In this document: positions 1-8,982 of the stretch, one piece after another
Layout of the letters: each line of letters starts with the position of its first letter
How positions within the stretch are numbered: position 1 is the first letter of the stretch
NCBI RefSeq assembly: GCF_020618475.1
Contig: NZ_CP085337.1
Location: 682,001-746,000 of the forward strand
Length of the DNA stretch: 64,000 nucleotides
Source of the DNA: Haladaptatus halobius
GTDB taxonomy: Archaea > Halobacteriota > Halobacteria > Halobacteriales > Haladaptataceae
Direction: 5' to 3'
Translations under genes and position numbers: made by a program
Notes under the pieces: generated by a model
What the model was told of the DNA's origin: nothing
The model's input: the letters and a program-made list of their open reading frames with translations, nothing else
Databases searched by the model: none

Positions 1-729
1 GAATTCGTACAGGTACGTCGGATCGACGAACAGTGGGTGAGCGTCCGCGTCGCCGAATCCGGTGTGGAATTGGAGCGGCACGCCGTGAGACGCGGCGACA
101 TCCGCGGCGAGATGGACGATGTGGTCGTTGACGACCGAATCTTCGATGCGGCCATCCCAGTCCGCGCGGACGGCATCGTATGCCCCTCGTATCGCGTCGC
201 GGTCGTGGCGGCGCACGTCGAGACCGGTGCGGTAGGCAACGACGGTCTTCAACGCGACGAACTCGGCGGTGAGCACGTCGTCAAGGTGGTCGACGAACGC
301 ATCTTCGAACGAAGATAACGAGTCGTGATTCGGAATCAGCTCTTCGGCGGCGTTCTCGACGCGGTGGATGGGTCGGATATCGACGTCCGTGTACGCAGCG
401 AACTCCGCGGGAGTTACGTCCGGAAAACCGTCGTCCACCAGGATACGCTCAGTGTTCGTCCGGGCGAGGAGCTCCCGCGAATACGATTCGATGTCGACGT
501 CCGCCCGGCGTTCGAGCAGGGTCGCCTCGTCCTCGTCGCCGAACCGCTCTGCGAGCAGGTCGACTACCGCACGATAGTTCAGGGTGTGACGGGCGTTCTC
601 CTGCGAGAGGTCACCCTCAGTAAAGTAGCTCGCGAACGATTCGGTGACGGTCTCACGCGATAGCGGTTCGACGGCGTGTGCGTGATTATCGACGAGGGGT
701 GTGGATTCGACGACCTCGCGGATAGGCAT
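1..729 (-). CDS. Amidohydrolase-2 family metal-dependent hydrolase (C-terminus cut by window edge)
   Basis: Reading the minus strand from the ATG at 729 gives 243 codons without a stop up to the first base of the window, so the C-terminus is missing. The N-terminus has VDNHAHAVEP, the HxH metal-binding motif after the first strand of amidohydrolase TIM barrels. LQFHTGFGDADAHP near the cut is a second metal-ligand histidine region typical of amidohydrolase-2 proteins related to the FluG N-terminal domain. Expected role: cytoplasmic hydrolysis or decarboxylation of a small amide or carboxylate; the substrate cannot be told. Open frames on the plus strand across the same bases look like shadows, because the minus frame alone has the family motifs. 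It fits the hydrolase-rich neighbourhood that follows. Confidence 0.85.
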   Translation of the reverse strand, partial: MPIREVVESTPLVDNHAHAVEPLSRETVTESFASYFTEGDLSQENARHTLNYRAVVDLLAERFGDEDEATLLERRADVDIESYSRELLARTNTERILVDDGFPDVTPAEFAAYTDVDIRPIHRVENAAEELIPNHDSLSSFEDAFVDHLDDVLTAEFVALKTVVAYRTGLDVRRHDRDAIRGAYDAVRADWDGRIEDSVVNDHIVHLAADVAASHGVPLQFHTGFGDADAHPLFVDPTYLYEF

Positions 730-804
730 GGTGGACGTGTGACGCCCGCGGAGATAATTGTTAGTACGCTTTGGAAGCGTTGCCAGGTTACCCTATCTTC
801 ATCA

Positions 805-843
805 GCGAGAAAATCTCGCCGTTTACGGCGGGCGAGAATGTCA
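805..843 (+). repeat. IS200/IS605-type terminal hairpin remnant
   Basis: An inverted repeat centred on CGCCGTTTACGGCG is followed by GAGAATGTCAC, close to the GAGGATGTCA that ends haloarchaeal IS1341-type elements. The orientation would place an element to the left, but no transposase frame is left there. It is a solo end. Confidence 0.5.
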
Positions 844-873
844 CGCTCTCAAAATCGTCAGTCGGTGATTTCA

Positions 874-987
874 TTTAAGAATATCGGCGCAGCGTCGGCG
901 AGCGAGGTAGTAACCGCAAGCGGTGTTCTAGGACCACGTATTTACGATGTCCTGCGCGACTTGGAAGACCACGGCTATTTTGAGTGA
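874..987 (+). pseudogene. Remnant of a TrmB-like winged-helix regulator
   Basis: The frame ending at 987 reads ASEVVTASGVLGPRIYDV followed by LRDLEDHGYFE and a stop. This resembles the recognition helix and wing of TrmB-type regulators, which read like ASEIAEASGVPRSRVYDVL. There is no convincing start and the rest of a TrmB protein (sugar-binding half) is absent, so it is at most a fragment. The similarity is short and from memory. Confidence 0.35.
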
Positions 988-1340
988 TAGAGTTCCTGTG
1001 TTTCCGGATTAATTCCTTCCCAGGTTCCTCGATGCTGGCGGCTGATAGTAATGTTACTAGACAGTATTATTGGATAATCTGTCTATTCAGTCTTACCAAT
1101 GTTTCTCGAATTTTTGTATAAGTCACGACAAATACTATATTTCTGTCATTAAACAATGCGAAAGTGACAGTCACGACTGTCACACCAGAAAATCTATCGT
1201 ACTATCGGCAGAATTTTTCCGTGTCCCACGAGGGACAGAACGTGCGTCGATCGAATGTCTGTGATACCATTCGAAGGCGGTGTGCTACACTATAACTCTC
1301 CACACCGTTTGTTCTCAGTAGAAGTTATCCAACAGATATT
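988..1340. other. AT-rich stretch without a supported gene
   Basis: Short open frames here have no family motifs and a base composition unlike the flanking genes. It lies downstream of the aminotransferase gene and between two solo transposon ends, so it is probably decayed mobile DNA. Confidence 0.5.
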
Positions 1341-1380
1341 GACATCCTCCTCGCCCTCAAGGGTGAGGCTTTCTCGCCTG
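1341..1380 (-). repeat. IS200/IS605-type terminal hairpin remnant
   Basis: GACATCCTCC is followed by the hairpin TCGCCCTCAAGGGTGAGG. Read on the minus strand it is the canonical right-end hairpin plus GGAGGATGTC. It sits 23 bases beyond the aminotransferase stop codon and may now serve as that gene's transcript end (inference). Confidence 0.55.
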
Positions 1381-1403
1381 AAATTCCGTAATCTTGCGAG
1401 GGT

Positions 1404-2720
1404 TCACCCGAAGACAGCAGTGATCGATTCGTCGAGGATATCCAATGCCTGCTGCAGGTCACTCTGATTTGCAATAAGCGGTGGTGAGATGATAATCTGG
1501 AACCCTGGACGACCACTTCCGAATAGAGCACCTCGTTTTTGAGATTCTTGAAGTACATTCGCGACTGGGTTCTCCTCGTCGGTAATACGCGGATCCTGGA
1601 ACGGCTCGTCCGTTTCTGGATCTGCAAATTCTATCGCCCATAAGAACCCGCGTCCACGGGTATCGCTAACTACACCGTGTTCGGTTTCTATTTCTTGTAA
1701 TCTACTTTGGAGTACCGCTTCTTGATCGGCCACATGTTCAATGATGCCGTCCGCATAGACCTCAAGTGCGGCACAGCCGGCTGCGCAGCCAACAGGATGA
1801 CCACCGAAGGTTTGTCCAATATCGAAGCCATTCGTTTGGACAAATGAGGCTAGCTCTGGAGTTGTAATGACGCCAGCAAGCGGTACATATGCGCTTGTGA
1901 CGCCTTTTGCGAAAGTAATCATGTCCGGTTCCACGTTCTCAGTTTGAATCCCGAACCAATCTCCACAACGACCGAACCCCGTAATAACTTCATCGGAGAT
2001 CAGTAGAATATTGTACTCGTCACAGAGATCTCGGACATGATCGAAATAGCCTGGTGGAGCGGGGAAGGCACCACTCGTCCCGGCAATCGGTTCTGTTAGT
2101 ATCGCAGCAATCGAATCTGGATCTTCGTTTCGGATGACAAACTCAAGGTGCTCACCTGCTCGTCGTGCGAGTTCGGCGGGATCGTTTGTGTCGAACGCTT
2201 TGGGAATTGGCGGGAGGAATTTTGCTGCACCCGAGGTGGTTGCATGGCGTTGGACTGTCGCTCGTGTTTCGGGATCTCCGGTCAGGGCACCAGCACCGTA
2301 TGTCCCACCGTGATAGGAACGCCAGCGAGTGAGAACCGTCGGGGCATCTTGATACTCACGAGCGAGTTGTACTGCGATCTCATTTGCTTCACTTCCAGAG
2401 ACCGAAAAGAACGTATTTGAGAGCCCACCGGGTGCGATTTGAGCGAGTTTCGAGGCAAGTTCTTCACGAACCGGTGTACGCTTTGCAGATGACACATATG
2501 GAATTTTGCGCGCTTGCTCATCCATTGCTTCGATTACAGCCTCGTTGCTGTGACCGAGGTTTGTACAGTATAATTGTGAACAGAAATCGAGATACTCATT
2601 TCCGTTATCATCCCAGACGGATACACCATCACCGTCTGTTATACTCAATGGAGTACTGTCCGGATCGTACCAATGGTGGATTGATGCTAGGTTCGCCGTA
2701 TTGGTCTCCTGCTGAGCCAT
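1404..2720 (-). CDS. Class III PLP-dependent aminotransferase
   Basis: The 438-residue protein has the usual length of fold-type I class III aminotransferases (omega-amino acid, polyamine or beta-alanine type). Visible motifs: SGSEANE at about 108-114 (cofactor phosphate site), SYHGGT near 135, ISDEV with the PLP-binding Asp243, and DMITFAKGVTS with Lys272 as the Schiff-base lysine. It transfers an amino group, usually a terminal or non-alpha one, to pyruvate or 2-oxoglutarate in the cytoplasm. The start MAQQET is followed directly by a conserved-looking N-terminus. An APC-family permease lies just upstream on the same strand, then an Lrp regulator, which suggests uptake and deamination of one amino compound. 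The exact substrate is unknown. Confidence 0.9.
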   Translation of the reverse strand: MAQQETNTANLASIHHWYDPDSTPLSITDGDGVSVWDDNGNEYLDFCSQLYCTNLGHSNEAVIEAMDEQARKIPYVSSAKRTPVREELASKLAQIAPGGLSNTFFSVSGSEANEIAVQLAREYQDAPTVLTRWRSYHGGTYGAGALTGDPETRATVQRHATTSGAAKFLPPIPKAFDTNDPAELARRAGEHLEFVIRNEDPDSIAAILTEPIAGTSGAFPAPPGYFDHVRDLCDEYNILLISDEVITGFGRCGDWFGIQTENVEPDMITFAKGVTSAYVPLAGVITTPELASFVQTNGFDIGQTFGGHPVGCAAGCAALEVYADGIIEHVADQEAVLQSRLQEIETEHGVVSDTRGRGFLWAIEFADPETDEPFQDPRITDEENPVANVLQESQKRGALFGSGRPGFQIIISPPLIANQSDLQQALDILDESITAVFG

Positions 2721-2901
2721 ATATTATGATCTTTCTCCGGTGTTATGAACTCTTCCTTGAATAATATTCGATTAACAGGGAAATATTCGCATATTTTCCA
2801 TCAACTAATGGGCACCAGACAAATAACATATAAGTTAGTGTCCGAATTGAATCGGCAATTCAACGTGCGGTGATCGATTTCGGTCGTAGCGTCCAGTGCT
2901 T

Positions 2902-4317
2902 TCAATTCTCAATGGATTCAAGAGCGTCTTTTGCATCTTCCATCGTAGTGTCCTCCGAAGACCCGCTCGAAAACAGATAGAGGAGCAGCCCAAGCACGCT
3001 CCAAGCGAAGATTATCAGCCACTCGAACGGCCACGATAGTGCAGAAGGTGCTCCGGGGAGGTACAGACCAACGAAGAAAGTAGTCAGCACCAGTCCAAGA
3101 ACTCCAAAAGTATACCCTCCAGGAAGTTTGAAGGGACGATTCAACTCCGGTTCGCGGTATCGCAATACAAGGAAGGAGATTGCGACGAAGAGCCATGCAA
3201 GAACGATGCCAAGACTTCCCGCATTTACGATCCAAATAAGCATTTGTTCGCCAAACACGGGTGCAAATACTGAGATACTTCCGATAAGACTGATGGCAGT
3301 CGATGGCGTCCCGTATCGTGGGTGAACAGTCGCAAGCCGGCTTGGTAGCATTTTCGCTTCTGCGAGCGCGTAGATGGCTCGACTGCCGCCGATAATGAAC
3401 GAGTTCCAGCTTGTGAGTATCCCTGCGATACCCGCGAGAGCCATTATTCGACCAATCACCGTACTGTTAAATAATGAGCTTAGCGCGGCGGCAGCGGGCA
3501 GTGGACTCTCTACGAGTTTCGAGCTGGGGAGTGATTGCCCAGAAGCCCAGATCACGGAGATGTAAAACGCCGCGGCCATCACAACGGAGAGAACAATCAA
3601 CAACCCGATCGAACGATAGGAGACGTCAGCTTCGCCGGCGGCTTGCGGAATCACGTCAAATCCGACGAACATGAAGGGAGTCATGACGATGACCGTGAAC
3701 AGTCCCGACCATCCAGCCTCAGTGAACGGCGGCGTAGAAGTGGAGTGTCCATTCAGAAGGGCACCGATTACGAGGGTGATACCGGCAAGCCCGATCACGA
3801 GCGTGAGAATCGTCTGGAACTGCGCTGCGGGACGCACACCGCGGTAATTGAGCGCCGTCATCACGATCGCCCCGATCCCCCCTGTCAATACCCACGTAGC
3901 ATAGACGGGTTCACCGGCAATCGTCCACAATGGAATGACATTGAAGCCGGGAACTAAGTAAGCAAGCGCGGATGGCAAGGCAACTGCTTCAAATATGACT
4001 ACGCTAACATAGCCGAGAATTATCGCCCATGTGCAGACGAACGACCCAACAGATCCCAGCGCTCGTAAGCTATAGACGTGCTCACCACCAACAAATGGCA
4101 TCGCTGATGCCAGCTCACCATAGATCAATCCGACAGTTGCGACCATGACGCTCCCGATGACGAAGGCGAGAATCGCTCCAGTTGTCCCTCCTTCGTCAAT
4201 CCAATATCCCGTTTGAATAATCCATCCCCATCCGATCATCGCCCCAAATGCGAGAACAAAAATGTCGCGCTTCGATAAGACCCGCGTTAATTCCTCTTCT
4301 TGGTGTTCAGTCCCCAT
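2902..4317 (-). CDS. APC-family amino acid/amine permease
   Basis: The 471-residue membrane protein has about twelve hydrophobic segments. The first contains AFGAMIGWGWI, the glycine-rich unwound TM1 motif of the APC superfamily, and the soluble N-terminus has the usual LTRVLSKRD lead. The C-terminal tail is acidic and ends in DALESIEN. Expected role: proton- or sodium-coupled uptake of an amino acid or polyamine. The aminotransferase gene follows 181 bases downstream on the same strand and the Lrp regulator precedes it, so the three probably form one functional unit. The upstream gap has AT-rich TATA-like stretches about 25 and 55 bases before the ATG. Substrate not identifiable by eye. Confidence 0.88.
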   Translation of the reverse strand: MGTEHQEEELTRVLSKRDIFVLAFGAMIGWGWIIQTGYWIDEGGTTGAILAFVIGSVMVATVGLIYGELASAMPFVGGEHVYSLRALGSVGSFVCTWAIILGYVSVVIFEAVALPSALAYLVPGFNVIPLWTIAGEPVYATWVLTGGIGAIVMTALNYRGVRPAAQFQTILTLVIGLAGITLVIGALLNGHSTSTPPFTEAGWSGLFTVIVMTPFMFVGFDVIPQAAGEADVSYRSIGLLIVLSVVMAAAFYISVIWASGQSLPSSKLVESPLPAAAALSSLFNSTVIGRIMALAGIAGILTSWNSFIIGGSRAIYALAEAKMLPSRLATVHPRYGTPSTAISLIGSISVFAPVFGEQMLIWIVNAGSLGIVLAWLFVAISFLVLRYREPELNRPFKLPGGYTFGVLGLVLTTFFVGLYLPGAPSALSWPFEWLIIFAWSVLGLLLYLFSSGSSEDTTMEDAKDALESIEN

Positions 4318-4499
4318 AGTGGACTCAGTTCTCTTCTAATCATAAATAATCTTTCCTTGTTAAGTACATTATAAAAAGGCGCTCTGGGCATTATGTAGGA
4401 ATATTTCCGCAGTGTTGGCTGCAGTGAATTTTGTGACTATCAATAATATTTTAATCGTTGTTCAAAAATTGGATTGGTTATATTACGATACTGGTGTTA

Positions 4500-5021
4500 T
4501 CAATTTTGGGAATTAAGTAAGACATCGCGCGCTTCCTCAGTGAGATTTGCCGTAATGGTACGCTTTGTACCAAATTCCCGCATCACGAACCGTGATGAAG
4601 TCTCATTAACACCTTCAATGGCGACAATACGGTCGATAAGGTCGTTCAATTGATCTCGTGACTGTACACGACTGATGGTAACGAAATCCACATCACCCAT
4701 AGTGTAGAAAACTTGTTCAATCCCTTTGAGATCCATCAACTTCTCTCCAATTTCCTTTGAATAACCGCTTTCGTGAGTGACAGTGACATCGGTGATGGCA
4801 ACCATCTCTAACCCAAACGTGAGTGGGTCGACATCGGCAGTAATCCCCTGAATCACGCCGTTCCCCTTGAGTTTCTTCAAGCGATAGTGAACCGCGGATT
4901 TCGAGAGATTGAGTTCATCGGCCAGTGTTTCAAGGCTTACATCGAAGTCGTCTTCCACCCGCTCAAGAATAGCGAGATCGGTCTTATCCAAATCTGGCGC
5001 CGTTCGAAGTGCGTCGTTCAT
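4500..5021 (-). CDS. Lrp/AsnC family transcriptional regulator
   Basis: The 173-residue protein starts with DLDKTDLAILERVEDD and a helix-turn-helix (LETLADELNLSKSAVHYRLKKL, about 31-52), followed by a RAM-like ligand-binding domain. GIEQVFYTMGDVDFVTI is the typical beta-strand/turn around the effector pocket. The family binds amino acids and controls amino-acid uptake and metabolism genes, usually as dimers or octamers. It lies upstream of the permease and aminotransferase on the same strand, so these are its likely targets (inference). The C-terminal extension of about 20 residues is a little longer than the minimal Lrp fold. Confidence 0.93.
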   Translation of the reverse strand: MNDALRTAPDLDKTDLAILERVEDDFDVSLETLADELNLSKSAVHYRLKKLKGNGVIQGITADVDPLTFGLEMVAITDVTVTHESGYSKEIGEKLMDLKGIEQVFYTMGDVDFVTISRVQSRDQLNDLIDRIVAIEGVNETSSRFVMREFGTKRTITANLTEEARDVLLNSQN

Positions 5022-5274
5022 GTGATTCAGTTAGGGAGGGTCTGTCAAGAAAAGCTTGCTATAGTAGCAGCATGCGATGCAGTACGAAGTATAGTAGTGG
5101 TTGACTGAAACAATGACGGGTCAACTACCTTAGCGTGAACGCCGGAACTTGTAGACTCACTCAATGAGATTAACGTCGGAGAAATCCTTTGATGGCATGT
5201 GTCCGTCGCGCAAAAACCGGCGAAGGCCGGTAGGGAGCCGAACGTTGATGGTTGCAGCGGGCGAGTGGAAAATC

Positions 5275-6693
5275 ATGACGAAAGCACGCGTATTTAAAGA
5301 TGTCGAGACAGAACGAGAACGGCTGAAATCGATGGCCCAGCAAATCTGGGAAACGCCTGAACTGGGCCTTCACGAAGAAGAATCCATGCAAATTCTCGTA
5401 ACTCGGTTAGAGGAGGAAGGGTTCGACGTTGAGATAGAACTCGGAGGGATGCCGACGGCGTTCGTGGCCTCCTACGGAAGCGGTGATCCGGTAGTCGGAA
5501 TTCTCGGTGAATATGATGCGCTCCCTGATCTCTCCCAGAAGGTGAAATCGGAGCACGACCCGGTTGAGGAGGGTACACCGGGACACGGCTGCGGCCACAA
5601 TCTTTTCGGGGTTGCAGGCGTCGGGGGAGCCATTGGAGTGAAGCGCGCCATCGAACGCGGCGATATCGACGGAACTATCGAGTTTTACGGTTGTCCAGCA
5701 GAGGAGACCCTCGTCGGGAAAGTATTCATGGCACGTGACGGTGCATTCGATCATCTCGACGCCGCCATAACGTGGCATCCAGGTACACTGAATACACCCA
5801 CACTCGACCGATCGCTCGCACTCGACTCAATTCAGTTCACCTTCGAAGGCGTTTCTGCTCACGCAGCTGCTTCACCTGAGTCAGGTCGAAGTGCGCTTGA
5901 CGCTGTCGAACTCCTCAACGCCGGAGTCGAATACATGCGGGAACACATCTCCGAGAAAGCCCGCGTCCACTACGTCATCACGAATGGCGGCGATGCTCCC
6001 AACGTCGTACCCGCAGAGGCGACCGTTTGGTACTATGTCCGCGCACCCACACGCTCTGAAGTCGAACGTATTAGCGACTGGTTGACCGATATCGCCGAAG
6101 CCGCCTCGATGATGACCCAGACAGATGTGAACCATCGCTACGTCACGGGATGCTGGGACTACCTTCCTAACCACACGGTGACTGACATCATTTGGGAGAC
6201 CATGCAGGAACTCGGCGACGTCGGCTACTCCGCTGATGACCGCGCGTTCGCGGCCGACCTGACGGAAACGATTTCCGACCATCAGATCGAGGCGAGTCTC
6301 GAAGATGTACCCGAGGAGTACGTGGAGGAGATACGCAATGCTAGTCTCTACGACGAACCGGTTCCGCCGCACGCGGAAGGGGAAGTCGGCGGCGGATCAA
6401 CCGAGGTGGGTGACGTGAGTTGGATCACGCCGACCGGCCAGTTCCGAGCAGCTACGTGGGCAGTCGGAACGCCGGCGCACACGTGGCAGGCGACTGCGGC
6501 TAACGGCGATTTCGGGAAGAAAGGAGCCGTCTATGCCGCGAAGGTTCTCGGTGGAACCGCATATGCACTCCTTGAAAACCCAAGTATCGTGGAGCGAGCG
6601 AACGAGGAGTTCCACGAGGTGACCGGTGACCAGAGGTATCAATCACCGCTCCCGCCGAATATCGAACCTCCGTTCGATCTCACCGCTAAATGA
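5275..6693 (+). CDS. M20-family amidohydrolase, AbgB-like (p-aminobenzoyl-glutamate hydrolase type)
   Basis: The ATG at 5275 gives 472 residues. The frame is open to 5164, but the upstream residues are basic, lack family resemblance and include a small GC hairpin (ACCGGC-GAAG-GCCGGT, about 5215), so the later start is preferred. Motifs: GHGCGHNLFGVAG (metal-binding Cys/His of the AbgB/carboxypeptidase Ss1 group), GCPAEET (catalytic Glu), AAITWHPG, and GGSTEVGDVSW with TPAHTWQ near the C-terminus. These are diagnostic of AbgB-type enzymes, which remove amide-linked amino acids from aromatic or acyl groups. It may be a homomer, since no AbgA partner is adjacent. The coding sequence ends exactly where a transposon-type right end begins. 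Confidence 0.88.
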   Translation: MTKARVFKDVETERERLKSMAQQIWETPELGLHEEESMQILVTRLEEEGFDVEIELGGMPTAFVASYGSGDPVVGILGEYDALPDLSQKVKSEHDPVEEGTPGHGCGHNLFGVAGVGGAIGVKRAIERGDIDGTIEFYGCPAEETLVGKVFMARDGAFDHLDAAITWHPGTLNTPTLDRSLALDSIQFTFEGVSAHAAASPESGRSALDAVELLNAGVEYMREHISEKARVHYVITNGGDAPNVVPAEATVWYYVRAPTRSEVERISDWLTDIAEAASMMTQTDVNHRYVTGCWDYLPNHTVTDIIWETMQELGDVGYSADDRAFAADLTETISDHQIEASLEDVPEEYVEEIRNASLYDEPVPPHAEGEVGGGSTEVGDVSWITPTGQFRAATWAVGTPAHTWQATAANGDFGKKGAVYAAKVLGGTAYALLENPSIVERANEEFHEVTGDQRYQSPLPPNIEPPFDLTAK

Positions 6694-7067
6694 CATCATC
6701 ACTGGTGTGAACGGTGGGGTTTCCCCACGTGGAAGTCTCGGCTACGCCAATTCTCCGGCGGCAATATTCTCGTCCGTTCGGACGATACTCGGGCCTGTGC
6801 GTTGTTCTTTAAGTTGGTAGGAGGACGATGCCTCCGACCAGTGATGGTCAACCAATTCGAGCCGCAGGGGCTATGTCATCAAACCGACTGCTTCCTCTGT
6901 GTCGCTCCAAGAGCATCTTGCCAGAGGGCTTAAGATCGGCGGTTTGAAATAAAGAGCGAAGGACGCGTATTCCCTCTCTACCTAGCGAGGCTTTGTGCTT
7001 GTTTCAACGTAAGAGCTTGTGTTTTCTTCACATTCGAGAAGCATCGGGCGTTCACATTGAAATTTTT
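6692..7067 (-). mobile_element. Truncated IS200/IS605-type 3' end with structured-RNA character
   Basis: On the minus strand the segment ends in CCGAGACTTCCACGTGGGG, an AACCCCACCGTTCACACCAG hairpin and GATGATGTC, a degenerate version of the right end and upstream structured region of haloarchaeal IS1341-type (tnpB) elements. Stems GTGGGG/CCCCAC (about 6714-6728) and GTCCG/CGGAC (about 6773-6784) are visible. No tnpB frame is left. The intact insertion sequence at 7068 has landed in it. It overlaps the last bases of the AbgB-like gene. The assignment is by pattern memory. Confidence 0.4.
7060..7067 (+). repeat. Target-site duplication, left copy
   Basis: AAATTTTT lies immediately outside the left inverted end and is repeated exactly at 8801-8808 outside the right end. 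Confidence 0.88.
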
Positions 7068-7119
7068 GGCTCTGTTGAAATCCTCAGAGAGTTGCAGGTT
7101 CGACCGGTAGTGTGACCGA

Positions 7120-7941
7120 ATGCAGGCCCTCCCGAAGTCGCGGTTACTCCGGTTCGTGGAACAAGCATATCACTTGGCCCGCCGAGCTGTCACACGTTAC
7201 TCCTCGAAGTTCTCGAAACGGCGGTACACACTTCACCAGCACATCGTCTTACTCTGTCTCAAGGTTCGGAAGAATACGACGTACCGGATGCTTCTCGACG
7301 AATTCATCGAGATGCCTCGGATTCGGAGAGCGATCGATCTTGAGGACCTCCCCTGCCCCTCGACGCTGTGTAAAGCGTTCAACCAACTCGATATGGCTGT
7401 TTGGCGTGTTCTTCTTAATCTCTCAGTCACCCTTCTCCCGACCAACGGTGTCGGCGGGATCGACGCCTCCGGGTTCGACCGCAGTCATGCCTCAAAACAC
7501 TACACGAAGCGAACGAAGTTGACGATTCAGCAGTTGAAAGTCACGCTTCTCGTAGACACGAGATCGAACGCGATTATCGACTTAAATGTGACGACGACAC
7601 GGAAACACGACTCGCAAATCGCACCGTCGCTCATCAAGCGAAATACCGACGAAGTAGTGATTCTCCTCGGAGATAAGGGGTACGACGACCAGAAGATTCG
7701 GACGCTAGCCCACGAGCAGGATGTTCGTCCGCTCATTAAGCACCGAGAGTTTTCGCAGCTCCACAAGGCATGGAACGCTCGACTAGATGCCGATCTCTAC
7801 AGTCAGCGCAGTCAAAACGAGACGGTAAACTCCCGGCTCAAACGCAAGTACGGCGCATTCGTCCGCTCACGCCACTGGTGGAAGCAGTTTCGGGAACTCG
7901 CTGTTAACTGTCTCACTCACAACCTCGACCGATCACTCTAA
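7120..7941 (+). CDS. IS5-family transposase (DDE)
   Basis: The 273-residue protein is of the size usual for haloarchaeal ISH1-group transposases. It has an N-terminal helical region, GGIDASGFDRSHAS with the first catalytic Asp (about 109), LLGDKGYDDQKI with the second Asp, and SQNETVNSRLKRKYG with the catalytic Glu. The end SRHWWKQFRELAVNC is the family's C-terminal signature. It lies 36 bases inside the left inverted end. The frame is intact, so the element may be active. Confidence 0.92.
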   Translation: MQALPKSRLLRFVEQAYHLARRAVTRYSSKFSKRRYTLHQHIVLLCLKVRKNTTYRMLLDEFIEMPRIRRAIDLEDLPCPSTLCKAFNQLDMAVWRVLLNLSVTLLPTNGVGGIDASGFDRSHASKHYTKRTKLTIQQLKVTLLVDTRSNAIIDLNVTTTRKHDSQIAPSLIKRNTDEVVILLGDKGYDDQKIRTLAHEQDVRPLIKHREFSQLHKAWNARLDADLYSQRSQNETVNSRLKRKYGAFVRSRHWWKQFRELAVNCLTHNLDRSL

Positions 7942-8102
7942 CCGGTGGATACAGGTGAAATAGACCTGGTTCACATAGCGGCGGTCCCATCCGGGGTCGT
8001 GGCTGCCTTCGAGAAGGTGCGCAACGTAGATACATACCGTCTGATCAGTTTCCGGCTCTTCTATCGTCCATATTGAATAGGCACGACGATCAAGAGGATT
8101 CC

Positions 8103-8657
8103 ATGGCCAACCTCATCTACGCCATCAACTCATCACTCGACGGCTACATCGCCGACGAGAACGGCAACTTCGACTGGGCACAGCCATCTGAAGACGCGCA
8201 TGCCTTCTTCAATGACCTCCAACGATCGGTGGGCACCTTCCTTTGCGGCCGTCGCATGTATGAGACGATGAGGGTGTGGGACTCATTTGTCCTCGACGAC
8301 CTCTCCGAGGTAGAACGCGAGTTCGCCGAGGCGTGGCGGGATACCGACAAAGTCGTCTACTCAACCACCCTGGACACCGTGTCGGAACCGCGGACCCGCC
8401 TGGAGCGGACGTTCGACCCCGAAGTGGTACAGACCATGAAAGACAAAGCCGATCGCGACCTGCAAATCGGTGGTGCCGGCCTCGCTGCCGAAGCCATCCG
8501 GGCAGGTCTGGTCGACCGGTATGTACTGCGCTTGATCCCGACGATCGTCGGTGGGGGAACCCGAGCCCTCCCCGACGCAGCCCGGGTCGACCTCACTCTC
8601 GACACGACACGTCGTTTCGACGACGGCTCCGTCCTGGTCGACTACAGCCTCCGATGA
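8103..8657 (+). CDS. Dihydrofolate reductase/RibD C-terminal family protein, passenger of the insertion sequence
   Basis: The 184-residue protein starts MANLIYAINSSLDGYIAD, the classic first strand of the DHFR/RibD reductase fold. GRRMYETMRVWD and DKVVYSTTL follow, and LQIGGAGLAAEAIRAGLVDR is the NADPH-binding glycine region. Family members reduce dihydrofolate-like pterins or deaminated riboflavin intermediates with NADPH; which one applies here is not clear. The ATG at 8103 is chosen over an in-frame TTG at 8073. It lies within the insertion-sequence ends, downstream of the transposase. A homologue differing at about 21 of 184 residues lies at 27288-27842. The sequence resembles bacterial (actinobacterial-type) members, which hints at capture from outside (inference). 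Confidence 0.88.
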   Translation: MANLIYAINSSLDGYIADENGNFDWAQPSEDAHAFFNDLQRSVGTFLCGRRMYETMRVWDSFVLDDLSEVEREFAEAWRDTDKVVYSTTLDTVSEPRTRLERTFDPEVVQTMKDKADRDLQIGGAGLAAEAIRAGLVDRYVLRLIPTIVGGGTRALPDAARVDLTLDTTRRFDDGSVLVDYSLR

Positions 8658-8783
8658 CCAAACCAACCCCTAAACAGGCAGTGGGATAGACCACCAGTCA
8701 GATCAACGAAACGGATCACCTTTACCTGTAAACTACGCACACCTACCTAACGGCTGTTTCAGTAGGAAACGTGTCGAACCGAT

Positions 8784-8808
8784 AGGATTTCAACAGAGCC
8801 AAATTTTT
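8784..8808 (-). repeat. Right inverted end and right target duplication of the insertion sequence
   Basis: AGGATTTCAACAGAGCC (8784-8800) is the exact reverse complement of the left end. It is followed by AAATTTTT (8801-8808), matching the left flank. Confidence 0.9.
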
Positions 8809-8982
8809 AGGGATAGGCGCAACACTTCACCCATTAGAGTGGGGATGTCAACCCAATACACCAACTATATTCGACACGAGTTTGTCTTTCCTTCGTACGA
8901 CGGAAATGCCGCTGACGCACGTATCCTCACTGGTGACCACCAGAGTGCAAAACGTTAACGCATGCAATGTTAGTTAGAGTAT

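Larger units (their letters stand above)
7068..8800 (+). mobile_element. Intact IS5-family (ISH1-like) insertion sequence with passenger gene
   Basis: The 1,733-bp element is bounded by perfect 17-bp inverted ends, GGCTCTGTTGAAATCCT at 7068-7084 and its complement at 8784-8800, and flanked by a perfect 8-bp direct repeat AAATTTTT (7060-7067 and 8801-8808). An 8-bp duplication is known for the ISH1 group of the IS5 family. It contains a transposase (7120-7941) and a DHFR/RibD-like gene (8103-8657) inside the ends. The intact ends and duplication indicate a recent, complete insertion. Confidence 0.9.

Noticed and set aside
37..663. Long open frames on the plus strand at the left edge
   Set aside because: They are antisense to the amidohydrolase read on the minus strand, which alone shows family motifs (HAHAVEP, FHTGFGD).
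8831..8852. GTGGGGATGTCA as another IS1341-type right end next to the insertion sequence
   Set aside because: Only the last bases match and the hairpin arms (CACCC/GTGGGG) are weak and spaced oddly, so it was not listed as an element.
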